Shown here: piece after piece, positions 35,932 to 50,900 of the stretch
How the letters are laid out: each line of letters opens with the position of its first letter
How positions within the stretch are numbered: the first letter of the stretch is position 1
Source: Leptobrachium leishanense
Lineage: Eukaryota; Chordata; Amphibia; Anura; Megophryidae
Direction of reading: 5' to 3'
Length of the DNA stretch: 64,000 nucleotides
Assembly: GCA_009667805.1 (NCBI GenBank)
Contig: CM019066.1
Span: 328,224,690-328,288,689 of the forward strand
The notes under the pieces: generated by a model
Databases searched by the model: none
What the model was told of the DNA's origin: nothing
The model's input: the letters and a program-made list of their open reading frames with translations, nothing else
Translations under genes and position numbers: made by a program

Positions 35932-38900
35932 GTAAGTTTTCTTGCCATTAACCTAGTCTTATTATTTTCCATGCGTAACAGTCTGTGTTTAGCCAGGAAA
36001 AAGCTAGCAAGTCTCCAGTTAATACTGCATGGGATTATTATGTATTAATAAATTCAGACCTTATAGGGTATAAGAGGGCATCATCTGACACTATTAAGGG
36101 CTCACATCCTTCCCATCTTCTGTTTTGTTCCTTAGCTTCCTGGCATTTGCTCACAGAGCTGCAAAGCTATTGGACCCCTGGGTGACCATGTATCAGCATA
36201 CTGTTGGTAAACATTGGATGGAATAAATGCAATACCCAGGCCTCTATGTAATTATTTTTAATATGCTTTGTGAAGTCATGTGGAAATCCTGGACTGTAAT
36301 CTCAACCCCTGGCCACTAATCCCGACGTACGAGTGGCGCACTTTAGCTAAAGGGATACTCCTATTGAATAACCAAATTCCCTTCCCTTTTTTGCCCATAA
36401 ATAACTTTGCGGATGCGCTGTCATATATTTTTTTTCTTCATTTTTAGGGGATTTTACTCCCCTTTCCTCCCTTGCCTCGCGCAGCTCCTCCTCTTCGCCT
36501 CAGGGACTCCCGAACCCAGAAGTCCTTGAAGCCTCTCTGCGCATATTAAGCAGCGTTGCCAAACTCGTGCACTATATACACACATTCTGTAGTGCCTAAG
36601 CAGAAACATGGATCTTGGCTGCATGCATGCGCAGATCCGATCCATTGCCTGCCTCTTTGAGACTGATTGCTACTGGGATAGGTCTTGGGCCCCGTTCACA
36701 CCTGGGCATTTTACGGCGCGTTCCTGTGTGCTGTAAAATGCCTAAACACAGAAATCCCATGATTTCCTATGGGACTCGTTCACACCTGGGCGTTTTACAG
36801 CACGCAGGAACGCGCTGTAAAACGTCCTACGCCCAAAGAAGTACAGGAGTCTTTTTGGGGCGTATTGCAGCGCGTTCCCAGCCTTAGACTGCAGCGTGAA
36901 CACGCTGCAATGCGTGTTTTTCAAGTTTGCGCGATACGCGCATCTTAAAAACGTGCGTCAACGCGCAGGTGTGAACCCAGCCTTAGAGAGGGTGATGTCG
37001 GCATGCTCTCAGAGTACCAACATCACTAGTGACCAGGAGCAGGGAAATTCATCATGGCTGCTGGTGACGTTGTTTGGTTGAGGTAACTCCTCCACTTCAC
37101 CCAGCTTTTGTTCCAGATCGGGGGGGTCACTCTTAACATCCTGACCACTTTACTCATCCTGACCGCTTTATATTTATAGAGTGCCCCTTTAGGCTAGGGT
37201 CAGACGAGCGTGATTTCTACGGGCTGTACGTGCGTGCAGTACGGACATCGTCAGTACGGATGACGCAGTAGTGGTCACACAGTCCGTTTTTTCACTGAAG
37301 TTATTTTTTGACGGATGTAGGAGGGAAAAATAAATTACAATGAAAAAACATTCTGTCCGTCAAAAATGCTGGACGTATAAATGCAGTCCGTCTGACCATG
37401 CTCCATCACTCACACACAAAGCTATGCAGACATTGTGGACGCAGCGCACTCCGCACGTCCGTTCTAGCAGTATTACGTTCTTGCCTAACCTGCGTCCGTT
37501 TGCCGCGGCCCTTGTGCGTCCGCAGTTCAGTGCGGACGTACTTCATGTGTCAGGCTCCAATGGACTTTCTTTCATGCTATCACGGACGTACTTTTAGGCG
37601 CAATCACGGACGTGAACACTACGCTCGTCTGACACCAGCCTTAGGCTAGGGTCAGACGAAAGCATTTTTCCCCGCGAACGTGAAAAAGTGCGTCCGAACG
37701 CATTGACATATTTTTTCACGGAATGCGCAAAAACGGTCAGACGATGGGGATTCTCGGGCGTGATTTTGTACGGATCGTCAATAAAACTCTTTTTGCGTCT
37801 GGACGTTATGTAGGCTGGACATTAGCAGCGTCTGACATCTCCTAATCACGCAAACACGCCGCTATGCCGCAGCTGCGCGCTCTGTACGTCAGTACTAGCG
37901 GTTCAGCGTTCTCAGAAAAATGCGTTCAAATTCCACTTGCGTTGCACGGCCGGACTTTTGTGCGGCCGTACATCGTATATTGGCCGTCATTGCCCGTCAT
38001 CTGCTGCTAGTGCGGCCGTAATTATGTGCGCCAGAACGCACGTTAAAAGTGCGCTGGTCTGACCCCAGCCTTAACCTCTTTGCTGCTGAGGCTTTTCATC
38101 CACTGTGCTTTTTGGTAGTTTTTTGCTCCTCAGGATGATTTTTTTTTTTTTTTTTTGTTCTTTTCAGCATATTCAGAATAAATCATTAGTTTTTGTATGT
38201 CACTCTTGTCATGTTATCACAAAGATCTTAAATTTATTTCTAACACTTAAAACTATTTCCCCACATTTTATCTCCCAGTCCTTTGTGGTTATATTTTCTA
38301 AGGGTTAAAAAAAACATCAACAATGGGGAAAATGTTACTGTATTGTTTTTAAGGGAATAAGCAACTTTAAGTAACTTTTTCTCTTGTATTTTGGCACATT
38401 GTGTTTCATGAATAATTTAACAAAGTGGGAAATGAGGTGAGAGATGGCTATACATGAATGGTGGAAAAAACCCAACAAAGCAAATACATATATAGTAACA
38501 TTTGGAACTATTCCCTCCTGTTAAAGTTTTGCTGTCACTCACTTTCAGTGGAATGGTTCTGCAGTGAGTGACACCTGTGAGCGGAAGAGCCGTGCTACAG
38601 GACAGCCCTCTGCTCGAACCTCATTGCAGGTGGCAGCATTGAGGGAGCAATATCTCAAGTGACAGGCTACTTCATTGACCTTTATGATCCACCCCATGAT
38701 GGGACATTTCAGAGGATGCAAACATGGTTGCTACCGGTTCATTTTCGTTTTAAATGAAGTGCCTGGACCTATGACCTAAATGCGGACCAGCTGACATGGC
38801 AGCATTTGGATTCTGTGTAGAGACTTGCCTGGTTAGCAGTGGATGCAGAGTTCAGCAACCGTGAACCTGCAGATGTTTTGGAGATACATCTCAAGTGCTT

Positions 38901-41900
38901 ATTAGGTTAGCAGAGCCTTATGGGAAATATAGTTCCAAAATATCTGGAGGGCCAAGGTTACGGCGTCCTGGGTTAAGGTCAGGAGTCAAAACTCCATATA
39001 TTCGTATCTTAAACAGGGATTATTCCCAAAAGGCAGGAAAGAACTGATGGATGTAAATGGTGCTTTTTAACCCTGAATTGATTTGGGTCGAAATACAAAA
39101 GAACCTGCCACCTGTACGTCCATTAACTAATAAAGTGACAGATCATCAGGCTAGTCTATATTTTGCTATTCCTTTTGTGTGTTTGTTGTGTTTATGTTTT
39201 TTTTTTTTTTTTTTAACCCAGGCTACAATCAAAAGATTCATTTTACAAAAGATAGTGTTTACCGCACAGGCTGAAATTAAATTTATGGTTCTTTTATTTC
39301 AGATTCCAAAATATGGCTAAGCTCAGTGACCATTCAAGTGAAGAAATAGAAGAGACCAATTATGAATCTGTCACTGGAATTCAACTTCCGGAGAAGCACA
39401 TCACACAGCCATGTTGAGTTTGGTTTATTATTAACTGTTATATTTATTGATTTATCACCGTAAACTGGTAACTTAAAATCAGATAACCGTGTGCATATTT
39501 TGCTTTAAAAATACATTACACACATGTCGGGGCCCCCCTCAACCAGAATTCTGTAATCCGGAAGGTTCTGAAAACTGTAGTTTTCAGAACTGTTCAGATT
39601 TTAGGGATTCCAGTCAAGAGTCACTCTGAAACGGTTGTTGCTGTTCAGCCCATATCCATTATATAACTATAGCTTGAATATGTTTTGGTAAATACGGGAA
39701 AAAAAACAAAAATTGTGCCTGTGTCCAAATTCTATATGGACCTACCCATACAAGACACAATGCTGAATGTTTATATGTAGTCATGGTTCTTTGTCAGGAG
39801 TGCAGAATCTGTATGGAGTCCCTCCTTTTGTTGTTCAAATAGATATGTTTTTATTTAAAATGTTCTTAAAGGGATATGCATGTTTAGAAAAAGTTTTCTT
39901 AAACTGACATTTAAACACTTTTATACCTATAGACAAACTAGAATAAATCAAAGTTTTAAAGATGTGTAAAAAAAATAAAATATATATTTTCTTACTTTAA
40001 ACTTTGTCATTTCATCTTCTCCAGTGACGCCCCTCAGGGGTGTTTCTAAAGCTCATACTTCCTAGAAGCCCGCCGGACTGAGGATAATTCCAGGGACGCC
40101 CCCGATACCGGAAGCCGGCTTGCCGGCATCCGAGGGGCTTGGGCGGCTGTTCGAATGCTCTATCGGCATTCGGACAGTCGCCCCTGGAGCTCTCTGGCAT
40201 ACTTACCTTCCCGAGTGGCGCCGGGAAAGTTTCCGCGCTTCCGCACGTTGAAGGACCCAGCCGCGATCACGTGGGAGTCTCACGTGATCGCAGCTGGGGG
40301 TCCTTCAACGAGCGCAGGCGCGAAGACTTTGTCGGCGCCGCTCGGGAAGGTAAGTATGCCGGAGAGCTCCAGGGGCGACTGTCCGAATGCCGATAGAGCT
40401 GGGGGGCAATATCCATGAGAGCTGGGGGGCAATATCCATGAGAGCTGGGGGGCAATATCCATGAGAGCTGGGGGGCAATATCCATGAGAGCTGGGGGGCA
40501 ATATCCATGAGAGCTTGGGGGCAATATCCATGAGAGCGTGGGGGCAGTATATCCATGAGCTGGGGGCAGCATCCATGAGCTGGGGCAATATCCATATATC
40601 TCGGGGGATATATACATGTGAGCTGGGGGCATTTTTATGAGGTCTGTTCTTATTTTAAAGTGGTCACATGACATAAAAGTATCGGTACTCGTACTCGGTC
40701 TTAAAAAAAAGTGGTATCGGTGCATCCCTAATATATACATACACACAACAAAATAGTGTTTAAATAAAGGTCTTTATTCATCACATGTATCTGACGCTGC
40801 CTCTATAGGCTGTTATGAATAAAGACCTCTATTTAAACACTATTTTGTTGAAATTATCAGGACAAGTTGATCCTCCTGAGGGACAAGTAGATTGGACTAC
40901 TACGTAGTCCGTTGGACAAGTAGATTTTTTTTTTAAATTTCCACACCCCTGCCTCTCCTCTTAGATTGCAAGCTCTTGGGCAGGGTCCTCTCTCCTACTG
41001 TTCTGCGTGTTTAACTTGTATGGACATCTGTTATTCTGCCTCTCCCATTGTACAGCGCTACGGAACTTGCTAGCGCATTTTAAATACCCGTGACTGTATG
41101 AACTAAACACAAGCTGTGCAGCTCAGGACCTCAGACTGGGGAAACCGAGGAGCTAAATATTAGCATCTCTGCAACTGTGAGAGCAAAACACCACTGACCT
41201 GCTCACACACACCCACGCTCTCTCACACACACCCACGCTCTCTCACACACACCCACGCTCTCTCACACACACCCACGCTCTCTCACACACACCCACGCTC
41301 TCTCACACACACCCACGCTCTCTCACACACAGACTCACTCACCCCCTGACACGCTCACTTGCGCTCTTTCAAGATTCACATACTCACTGTCTCTACTCAA
41401 AGTCCCTCACACAGTCACTCCCTCTCACTCTCTCTTGTGCTGTCTGTCTCTTGTGCGCACTCTCTCTCACTGTACCTTTTCTTGTGCTTTATCTTGCTTT
41501 CCAGTTTCTTGCTGTGTCTCTGTGCTTTTCTCTGTCCCTCTCTCTGCTGTCTCTTTTTCTCTCTTTTTGTGTATGGATTTCTTTCCTTCCCTGTCTCTGC
41601 AGTAGCTGTGGTGAAAGTTCAGCCCCGCTCTCAGCTCACAGTGCAGGAGGGAGGAGGAGCATTCAGTCGCACATGCTCAGTGCATTTTTCTTATCTATAC
41701 CAGGGACGGATCCAGACACAGGTTTCGGGGGGGGGGCATTCTACCAGTTTTGGCCAAGAGCTGGTGTTGGGTTTGCAGTGACAGGCAGAGATGCGCCTAA
41801 TCGGAAGCTGTTCTCTTTACACTCTCTCCCCAGTGCACCCTTTCCATGCTGGCAGGACACACGTGGCACCCCATCTGCGCAGCCCTGCAAACCCTTTCTG

Positions 41901-44900
41901 TTCCATGGGCCCAGGGTACCCCCCCCCCCAGATCACATGTAATATATTTGTCCCCAGCTCACACATGGATATATTTGCCCCCAGCTCACACATGGATATA
42001 TTTGCCCCCAGCTCACACATGGATATATTTGCCCCCAGCTCACACATGGATATATTTGTCCCCAGCTCACACATGGATATATTTGCCCCCAGCTCACACA
42101 TGGATATATTTGCCCCCAGCTCACACATGGATATATTTGCCCCCAGCTCACACATGGATATATTTGCCCCCAGCTCACACATGAATATATTTGCCCCCAG
42201 CTCTCACATGAATATATTTGCCCCCAGCTCTTACCTCCTCTGCTGCCAGGCCCCTCCGCTCCTGCCTTAGAGTACCTGCCAGCCATTTTTCTCCCTACGA
42301 GCGGCCACCGGCATGCAGCTTGGCCGCTCGCCTGGGAACCACCTGGATCCGCTCCTGATCTATACCTAGGTATACACACTGATTGGTTAGCTTAAAATGC
42401 CTCCTGAGGTCGGCATGGAAAAAAACAAGAAAGAAGATCCGGTAAATATGAAAAAATATCATATTTACTTTCTTTTTATGCCTGCCGAATGACACTGACT
42501 CATTCAAAAGGCATTGCACGTTTTTAAAAGCACTCTTTAATGGGTTGTCAGATTTCCTTTCTTGAGCTTGTGTATGGAGTGACCTGTCTGGGTGAAGCAA
42601 ACGGGTTGTAGTGATTATTTTCCTGGTGGCTTTTTGATAGAATGTCTCTGCTAGTTTGGTCAGAGATGAAGCTTAAGGCTGGTTTCTGCAGCCTTCAACA
42701 CAAAACTGTGCTGGATCATGTACACATTAGCTGGTAGGGCTGGGCAATATCCTCGGTGTTTTTTTTTTTTTTTTTTTAGTCAAGGTCATCCTCTATTTTA
42801 CTTTTGTGAAAATCGAGGACTTTGGATTTGTTAATTGACACAGTGTCCATCGACGCATTGGCAGAGCAGACGGGAGAGATGCACCTGTTGGCTCTGCTGG
42901 TGCCTGGACGGATGCTCTGTCTATTTAATAAATCCAGCGTACTTGGTTTTTTTGCAAGTCCTTCACGATGTTGTGCCGAACTGTGCGTCTGTGTGGGCAC
43001 AGTGTCAGAGGGGCATGTTGTAGATTGTGGGTCTGCTCTGCAGGGCTTATTCAGAGAGCACCGAATGTTCGGTGCCTCCTCGTTTGGGTTACTTGCTCAT
43101 TGTTCTGTTTCGTCACGAAGATGTAAAGTCTTCTTCTTTTTTTTTTTTTCTCTTGCAGTTTTTCATTCGAATTTTAACTTGGTTCAGAAATGCGCAGACC
43201 TGTGTTTAGGCCTGATCCACAGAGCTATATATGAGAAACAGTGGGAAAGAGCGGCCGGGTTCATGATCAGCTATTTGCCGACCCTTGAAGACAGTTCAAC
43301 CGCAAGGCAGAGGATGGCACCGGAGGTAAGAAAATAATAGCCACGGTTGACACTTGATGTCATAGAAAGTTAATTTCGTTGTAAAGGTTTGAATATAAGA
43401 AATGGGTCACAAATCACTTTACTTCCACTTTTGCTTTGCGTTCGCTTGTAAATAAGGGTATTGCTAAGTAGGCAGAAGTTACTTTACCTTATTATAGATC
43501 TCAAAGTCTATTGGGCAGTATAAATTATTTTGGATCACTTTGACCTTTGCTCTGCCTTAGTCAACAAGTTTCACAGGAGGGGAAACCTAATTTTAAGGGA
43601 CACTCGAGGCTGTTGGATGTTAAAGCCAGATGTGGATGCCTACAGTGCCAAGTAGATGGACACGGGGGTTTAGGGGATGTGTAGTTGAACATCCCTGCTA
43701 TAGGCATTTTAACAACTTAATCTCACTGTAGTGGATTAGAATAAGGACTTTTTTATTATTTTCACCAAAACCCTGGTCTCTATAACCTCAAGAATGTAAG
43801 AAAATACTGCGTTTTTAATCAGCGTTACAGGTCGTACATTTCTTCATGCTTAGTATTGCGGGAAATGGAAACCTCATTCATGGTACGGGAAATTTTATAG
43901 CCGAATTATCCCATGTTGTGGTAGGTACGTGGCCGTGCATTCTTCAAAGAAGCGTTTTATTTTGTACTTGCAGATTATATGGAGGTTGGGCACAGAGATT
44001 CTTCTAAATCACCCTAAAAGCACCATAGATGACCTCAATTTATTCTATGACACGATGAAAAATACTGGAGTAAAGAATTATCTTATGGTAAGTGTCTTAC
44101 TCATACAGATAGACTTAAGGGGTTATTCAGAAACCAGCGAAATCTCAGTGCTTTCTGGTTCAGTGCACTTCGGCGATTCCACCTAGCAGTGAATTCACTA
44201 CAGGGGCCTCAAAGTGCACCGAACATGGAGCCGCTGAACTGACCGCCGAACTGCAGAAAGAAACAAAAACTGAACTCTGCCATTCTTCTACTAGGTGTTT
44301 AAACCAATAAAAATGTATTCAAATGTGTGTAAATAATAAAAAAAAGTCCTATAAATAATTAAAAGGTCTGTTGCAGGGAAAAAAACACACTTATTTTTTT
44401 TAATCTTTTTACTGGGAATCAAAATTTTTGTATAAAATATAACTAAAAAGACGGTTTGCTGAAAATTTAAAGAATAAAGGGTTGAATAAAAAAATGAATT
44501 TTTTTTTTTTTATGTTTAATCCTATGATAGCCGCTGTTTTAAACCTGTCAAACTGAATCACTGAAATTCAGAGCATTTCATTGACACTTTGGTGAAAATT
44601 CAGTGTTCTCTGAATAGATGAACCATTAGTTCTCTATTGGACAATTTTTCCGTCGCCGAACTGCACCATATTTCGCTGTCAATTTGCCAGTATGTGGCAA
44701 ATTGACAGTTTAGGCTAATGTCAGACGAACGCAGTGATCACATCCGTGTTGCCGCACAGTTTTACGTCCGTCGTAGCATAGAATCATGATCAATAGAGAC
44801 CCACACACGAAGTACGGGCGCACTGAACTGCGCACACACAACGCACGTGGCAAACGGATGCAAGTTAGGCAAGAACGTAAAACCGCTACCACAGACGCGC

Positions 44901-47900
44901 CACGTCCGCGTAGTGTTCTGTGTGAGTGATGAGCTGTCAGACGCAGCGCATTTGCGACATCCAGCACCTTGCGCACACAATGGCTTTTCATATCCTTTTC
45001 AAATTTTCATCATTTTTCATATTTTATTTCCCATAATTCCTGTTTTTTTTGTTCTCTACGTCTGTCAAAAAAACACGGACCGGGTGGTGTCTACCGTATC
45101 TTCCGTCAGTACGTCTGTCCGTTACGCACGCACGCAGAGTGCGCTCAGACTGCGTTCATCTGACATTAGCCTTAGTGAATAATCAAACCGCCACGAAATT
45201 GCACTGTTCGTCGCTTATTGAATAACTCCTTTTAGAATTTCATACGAGTAGGGAATTTGTGGTGCAGAACTTTTGACTCTTTCACTATCAAACGCTTTGC
45301 ATTGAGAGGGGGGGAAAAAATGTTTATTTGGAACATGAGGTGGGAAAGAGCGACCAAGTTCATGATTGGTGCTTTGCAGACCCTGCTATTTAGACGCAGA
45401 GTAATATAGCAATTTGGAGCACACTTTCTAGTTTATGTGTACACAGTGACACCATGTGGTGGAAAAGAGATTTACAGGGCTATAATATTACTTTTTATTT
45501 TCCACCTTTTGAGAAAGTATTTTACCAGGAAGGATACATTGAGATTTCTCTCATTTTCAAGGATGTCCTGGGTGCCGAGTATGTACCGTTAGGTGTCTTG
45601 TCCAAGGACACTTACTGGAGAGGTGCTCTTGCCAGGATTCAAACCTGTGTCTCCACAGTTATAGAGCAGTGATGTTACCTCTACTCCAATCAGTCGGTTT
45701 CACATATCCATACTTCACAAATTTTATTAAAACTAGTTTCTGGCAGGGGGGGGGATTGGTTATTTTTCCTTTACTGTGGATTCTGTGGAGTTATGTGAAC
45801 CTATATGGTTGTGCCTGCCACTCTTTTTGGGGCAGTTTGGCAACATTTTTGTATCCTCCCTAATGAATAATGTCAGAACTATGCTATGAACGTCTGACCA
45901 TATTTCCGAAAATAATAAAAATTACAGTGTGTGTGTGTGTGTGTGTGTCAACGACGAAGGCGGCCCTATTCCACAGCTTTCATTAAGATTGGCTCCAACC
46001 AATGTCTTAGCGGCAAGCTTGGAATAGCTTGTCCAGCCGTTAAGACTTAGCAATTCCTCATCTGCTGTATCTCGTATAGGAGGCATTCATTTGCACCATA
46101 GTCTAGAAGAACGAGCTATTCCAAGGTAGCTTTTTCTTGTGTAATGGAGCCATTATTTCTCAAAGAAATACTAATTCTCATGACCTGGTGTTTAAGTGAT
46201 TTAGCAAAATCATTTAACACCATAAAATTAAGCCCTTACCTCTGATCCCACGGTACAGTGGAGAGGGCAGCGCGATCCACCGCTTACACTCAACACAGCA
46301 GCTGGAGACTAGGGAAGAAATAGTACCCAATCTCCCTCTGTATTTCTTCCGTGGCTCTTGCGCGATCCAGCCAGTGCGAACTCGAGGAGATCTTGCTGCA
46401 GGGACATCCTCCATGGAGTCTTCTTTTTGGGGGGGTAGTGTAAAATATAAATTGTAAAGGAACAAAATGTATTCAGTTAAAAGAAATTCTCCATTTAAAA
46501 AAAAATAAAAAATCTTCGTCCCATAACCTTTATAACCTTGTTTTGCTTTTGTGCAGATTAACCTGGAACAGGTCTTTTATCTCCTGTGCAATGACCGGAT
46601 TGAGGACGCCTGCAGAATTCTAATGGTTGCAGAGAGCTGGAGGTACGGGAAGCTGTCTGCTTCCCAGGATAAGCTCTTCAAACTCCTGCAGGCATACAGA
46701 GCATTGCTAGATTACCGCTCCTGGTCACACAAGAAAGCCTCGGCGATGGAGGAAGGTAAGAGTTACATGACCAATACTTCAAATGTCACTGGGTGGTGAT
46801 TGACGCATCGCCGGGTTTTAAATATCCCATTGAAAAGCATTTTCTCATGAAATACAAAAGGGACTCCTTTCTATCCCTAAGGAAATGGGAGCATTTAAGG
46901 CAGTCTTCAAAAATCCCTGTGCGCAACAGTTATGGACCATTGTCCGGCTGGAAATCTGAGCCATTGACCGAATATTATTGGAGGCTTAGCAGAAAGCAGT
47001 CTCCTAGATCTATGGAGACGAGATTATAGGTGATCTGCCTTGCATAGGGGGGGCTTTTATTATGTGTTGTGAAACACTGATCTATGCTAATGTGAAACCT
47101 GTGGGGTCCTTACACACTCGCAGTATGGTATTTGGGCTCTTTGGTGCAAAAAGTGTTTGTTTTTTTCGTTCCCAGATCTGGATTTTGCATCCCAGTCTTC
47201 CACAGCTCAGGAAATGTATGGGTTCTACAAGCAAGCATCCACCTCTTTTCAAGAGATCCTTAAATATCCAGGTGTATGGGATCCTTTTGTACTTTGCTAT
47301 GTTGATGTAAGTGTTACATAATCGGAAACTGCTTTTTTTGCATTCTTTTAATAAGATCTCTTCTAAACGGTTTCCGAATGTTGTTGTGTAAGGTTTATTT
47401 TTTCTCTTAACTCTCTAATCTCTATAACTATAATGCTGTGGAATTTCTGCTAAGATTGGGTCAAGTGGGATCTAAACAATCCTTTTGGAATGCACGGAGA
47501 GGCGTCTGGTTTACATTAAGAATTCTATTTTGAACACAGAACAAAAGAAGATGTTCATGTTGTTTTTATTTTTGTTTGGGCACTTATTATTCATTACAGT
47601 TAATGTTGCGGTTCCATTTTTCCTAGCATTGTGTCATGACAAAGAAATGACATACTTGACGGGTTAATACAAAACAAACCTCTAAATTTGATCATATGTT
47701 AGTATTGATTAAAGGATTACATCGTGTTTCCCGACATATTTTTTTTTCCTTTTTCAAGAGTAAAATTACTTTGTCACATCATACTTCCTTTCTGTTACTT
47801 ATTTGTTTACGCTTAAAGTATACACAATGTGACTGCATATAATTTGGCATTCTCTAATAATAGTGCACCGATGGATCCCACAGTGCTTTACACTTGGTAA

Positions 47901-50900
47901 ATAAAACCTGATTAGGATCACTCATGGCAAATTTTAGGGTAGAAAAAGAACGAACTTGTTCTGCATTTTCAGCTTGTAGTTCTGCACAGTGCTGTCCTAC
48001 TTAAAACCTTTGTTACTGGATCCTTGTCTTTTCACAAGATCCAGCAACCCATCCATCTCTCCTATTGGCTGTCACTTACTGTATCATTGTAATTGTGTAA
48101 GGTCTGCATGTTATCAGGCTTTTTTTCTCTTCTATATCTTTCCCCATTCCCCCCCCCCCCCACCCCTTCATGATATCTTAATAAAAACTGGTAACGAGAG
48201 ACGGTTTTCAGTAATCCCTTCAGAAAACACCTCTTTGGTGTGACGCCTTTAACATTTCATGGCAAAAGATTCTTAGGGGGGAAATCGGTTGTGCATTGTT
48301 TGTTTCTCTGATTCACACACCTTTCAGAGGTCACACGCAGAACCTGTGTCCTTTTTGTGCTGTACTATCGTCTGATGCCATTTCTTTCCTTTCTGTTCTT
48401 TCAGCTTCTCGAGTCCTCTGGAGAGAAGCAGCAGGTAGAAAATATATTGAGAGAGTACGCTTACAACAGCAGGAACCCCACGAACCCCAACGCCCATGTT
48501 TACTTGTACGAATTTTTGAAGCGGAATGAGGCACCGAACGAAACTCTTATAAATGTCCTGAAAGTGAGTTATGACACCACAGAACCATGTATAGCTTTAT
48601 AATAATTTGGTATCAGGATATTCTAACACACAACAATCAAAGATATGTGGCTTACAATACAACTTCAGGTCGACGATTTCAAGGTTTATGCCATAGGAAT
48701 GTGGAAGACAGGGGTGACATTTACTTGGTTATGGGATCAGAATGAAACTTCAGCTGGGAGGGCTGGCCAAGCTAGAAATGTCCATGTTGTAATGCATTAT
48801 ATTGAGCCTTATAGCAGATAGGCTGTGTAGTATGAATCTGTTCACCTTCTGAAAGTGTTTCAGACTTTCTTTGGATTTGTGTATGAGCGGTATCTTGGAT
48901 CGGCCACAAGTGTAAATATTTGTTTCATTTTACTATATACCTTATACACATAGCCAGGACGTCATTATAGTCATTGTTTCAAATGAGGCAACAGCTATTG
49001 TCAAGCCCAAATAACAATTCAGCACACATAATTACCAAAAACCTTAACGAATTTATTGTAATCTACAACTCAGTGACATGCGTGCTCGACCTTCGTTAGT
49101 CTGTTGTGTTGTACAGTCTTGGTCATACTGGAGTCTGTGAGCACCAGTCATTTTTTTTTATTTATTGTATGACACCCCCTTTTTTTAAAAAATAATCTAT
49201 ATTTTACCACCATTTTCTGATCCCAGAACCAAAAAGCCAAATAAACGATAAAACAACTACAGCTGTGACAGCTAATAGATAATGAAAATTGTTGCCAACT
49301 ATTCGCATGGTCGATTTAAACAATGTGTGCAGTACACAAGTTGATTAGCGTCAGACTGAGTTAAATGGTAATAACCTTAGATGCTACTTCAGAGCTGATT
49401 GGAAAAGGTGTGCAAGCTGCTTTACTCTGCATGATTTTATTTCCAGCGCTGTGACGGGCATAACCAGTTTGTTGTTAAGTTTTACAACAGTAGCAGAACT
49501 ATAACACAGAACCGGGGATACTGGCATTGTGTTGAGGCGCTGTACCGGCTGTGTTTTATCCTTACTTGAAGCTGGACTCCTGTGCCACCACCACATCCTT
49601 CCTGCCTCCCTCTGCCATCCCCCCCAACTCTGTTCAACACTTGAGTCTGGTCCCTTGCCCAAACTCACTCCTATCTCCAGTTGTCCCCCCCCCCCTACTC
49701 CATTTGTTCATGAAATTATTTTTAAGGGACACTCTACTAGGGATGCACCCACATTCCGGCCACCAATATGTATCGGCTAAAATTGGTGCTTTTGGCTGAA
49801 AGGAAAATTCGGCTGAAAACATCAGTTGAAAGTTGGCCATCCAGAACTGGGCCTGGAGGCTGGCCGAGCTGGTTACCTGGGGCTCAGACACGTGGTCCAG
49901 CTTCAGGCTCTGCTTGCTCGCTGTCCTCCACCATCAAGGTGCCATCAGAGAGCTGGGGAGGGAGAGACAGCGGACGGACAGGGAGCTCGCATCCTGCAAC
50001 ATGCCGCATCCCTGTGCAGTGCCCTTTGGTGTCCAGGGGAGGCACTGCATGCCGCATCCTCTAGGCCAGTGTTTCCCAAACATGTCCTCAGAACCCTCCG
50101 CCTCGCCAGGTTTGCAGATAGCTGAAGCCCAGCACAGGTGATTATGATTTGCTGCTCAGTGATTGCAGGATACATTCTGCTTTTCCCCAAGGTGATCTGC
50201 AAAATCTGGCCTGGTTGAGGCTCCCGAGGACAGGTTTGGGAAACACTGCTCTAAGCGTTGGAGGAGGCTGATGCCATATTGTAATGAGGGGAGAGTAGGG
50301 ACAGGGGGTGTCTTGACACAAGCAGCAGTATGGTGTGTGTGATAAACACACTTCAGGAGTAGGGCTGTGCAATATTGACAAAATAATCATATTGCGATTT
50401 CTTGAATGAATATTGCGATTGCGATTTTATTTGCGATTTAGCCAATTGTTTTTGCTTTTTCAAACATGCTACATACATTCTAAATGTATTCAGCACATGG
50501 ATACTGCCCCAGCTCATGGATATACTGCCCCAGCTCATGGATATACTGCCCCAGCTCATGGATATACTGCCGCAGCAAATGGATATACTGCCCCAGCAAA
50601 TGGAAATACTGCCCCAGCAAATGGAAATACTGCCCCAGCAAATGGAAATACTGCCCCAGCACATGGATATACTGCCCCAGCACATGGATATACTGCCCCA
50701 GCACATGGATATACTGCCGCAGGCACATGGATATACTGCCGCAGCACATGGATATACTGCCGCAGCACATGGATATACTGCCGCAGCACATGGATATACT
50801 GCCGCAGCACATGGATTATACTGCCGCAGCACATGGATATACTGCCGCAGCACATGGATATACTGCCGCAGCACATGGATATACTGCCGCAGCACATGGA

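Larger units (their letters stand above)
39868..42435 (+). repeat. Unclassified interspersed repeat R, copy 1, with insertions
   Basis: Matches 55745-56560 on the opposite strand (AAAGGGATATGCA start, GAAATGACA, GACGCCCCTCAG, TGAGGTCCTGAG-type sequence, TATACCTAGGTATA, ACTGATTGGTTAGCT). Copy 1 is expanded by insertions at about 40075-41095 and by the hAT element 41701-42357. No coding capacity is seen. Confidence 0.75.

Noticed and set aside
42822..43337. 171-codon frame starting upstream of TAF1A coding exon 2
   Set aside because: Only the part after the acceptor at 43158 matches TAF1A; the upstream part is intron read-through.
45597..45660. tRNA-like B-box (GGATTCAAACC)
   Set aside because: No A-box or cloverleaf; better explained as a LINE 3' UTR.
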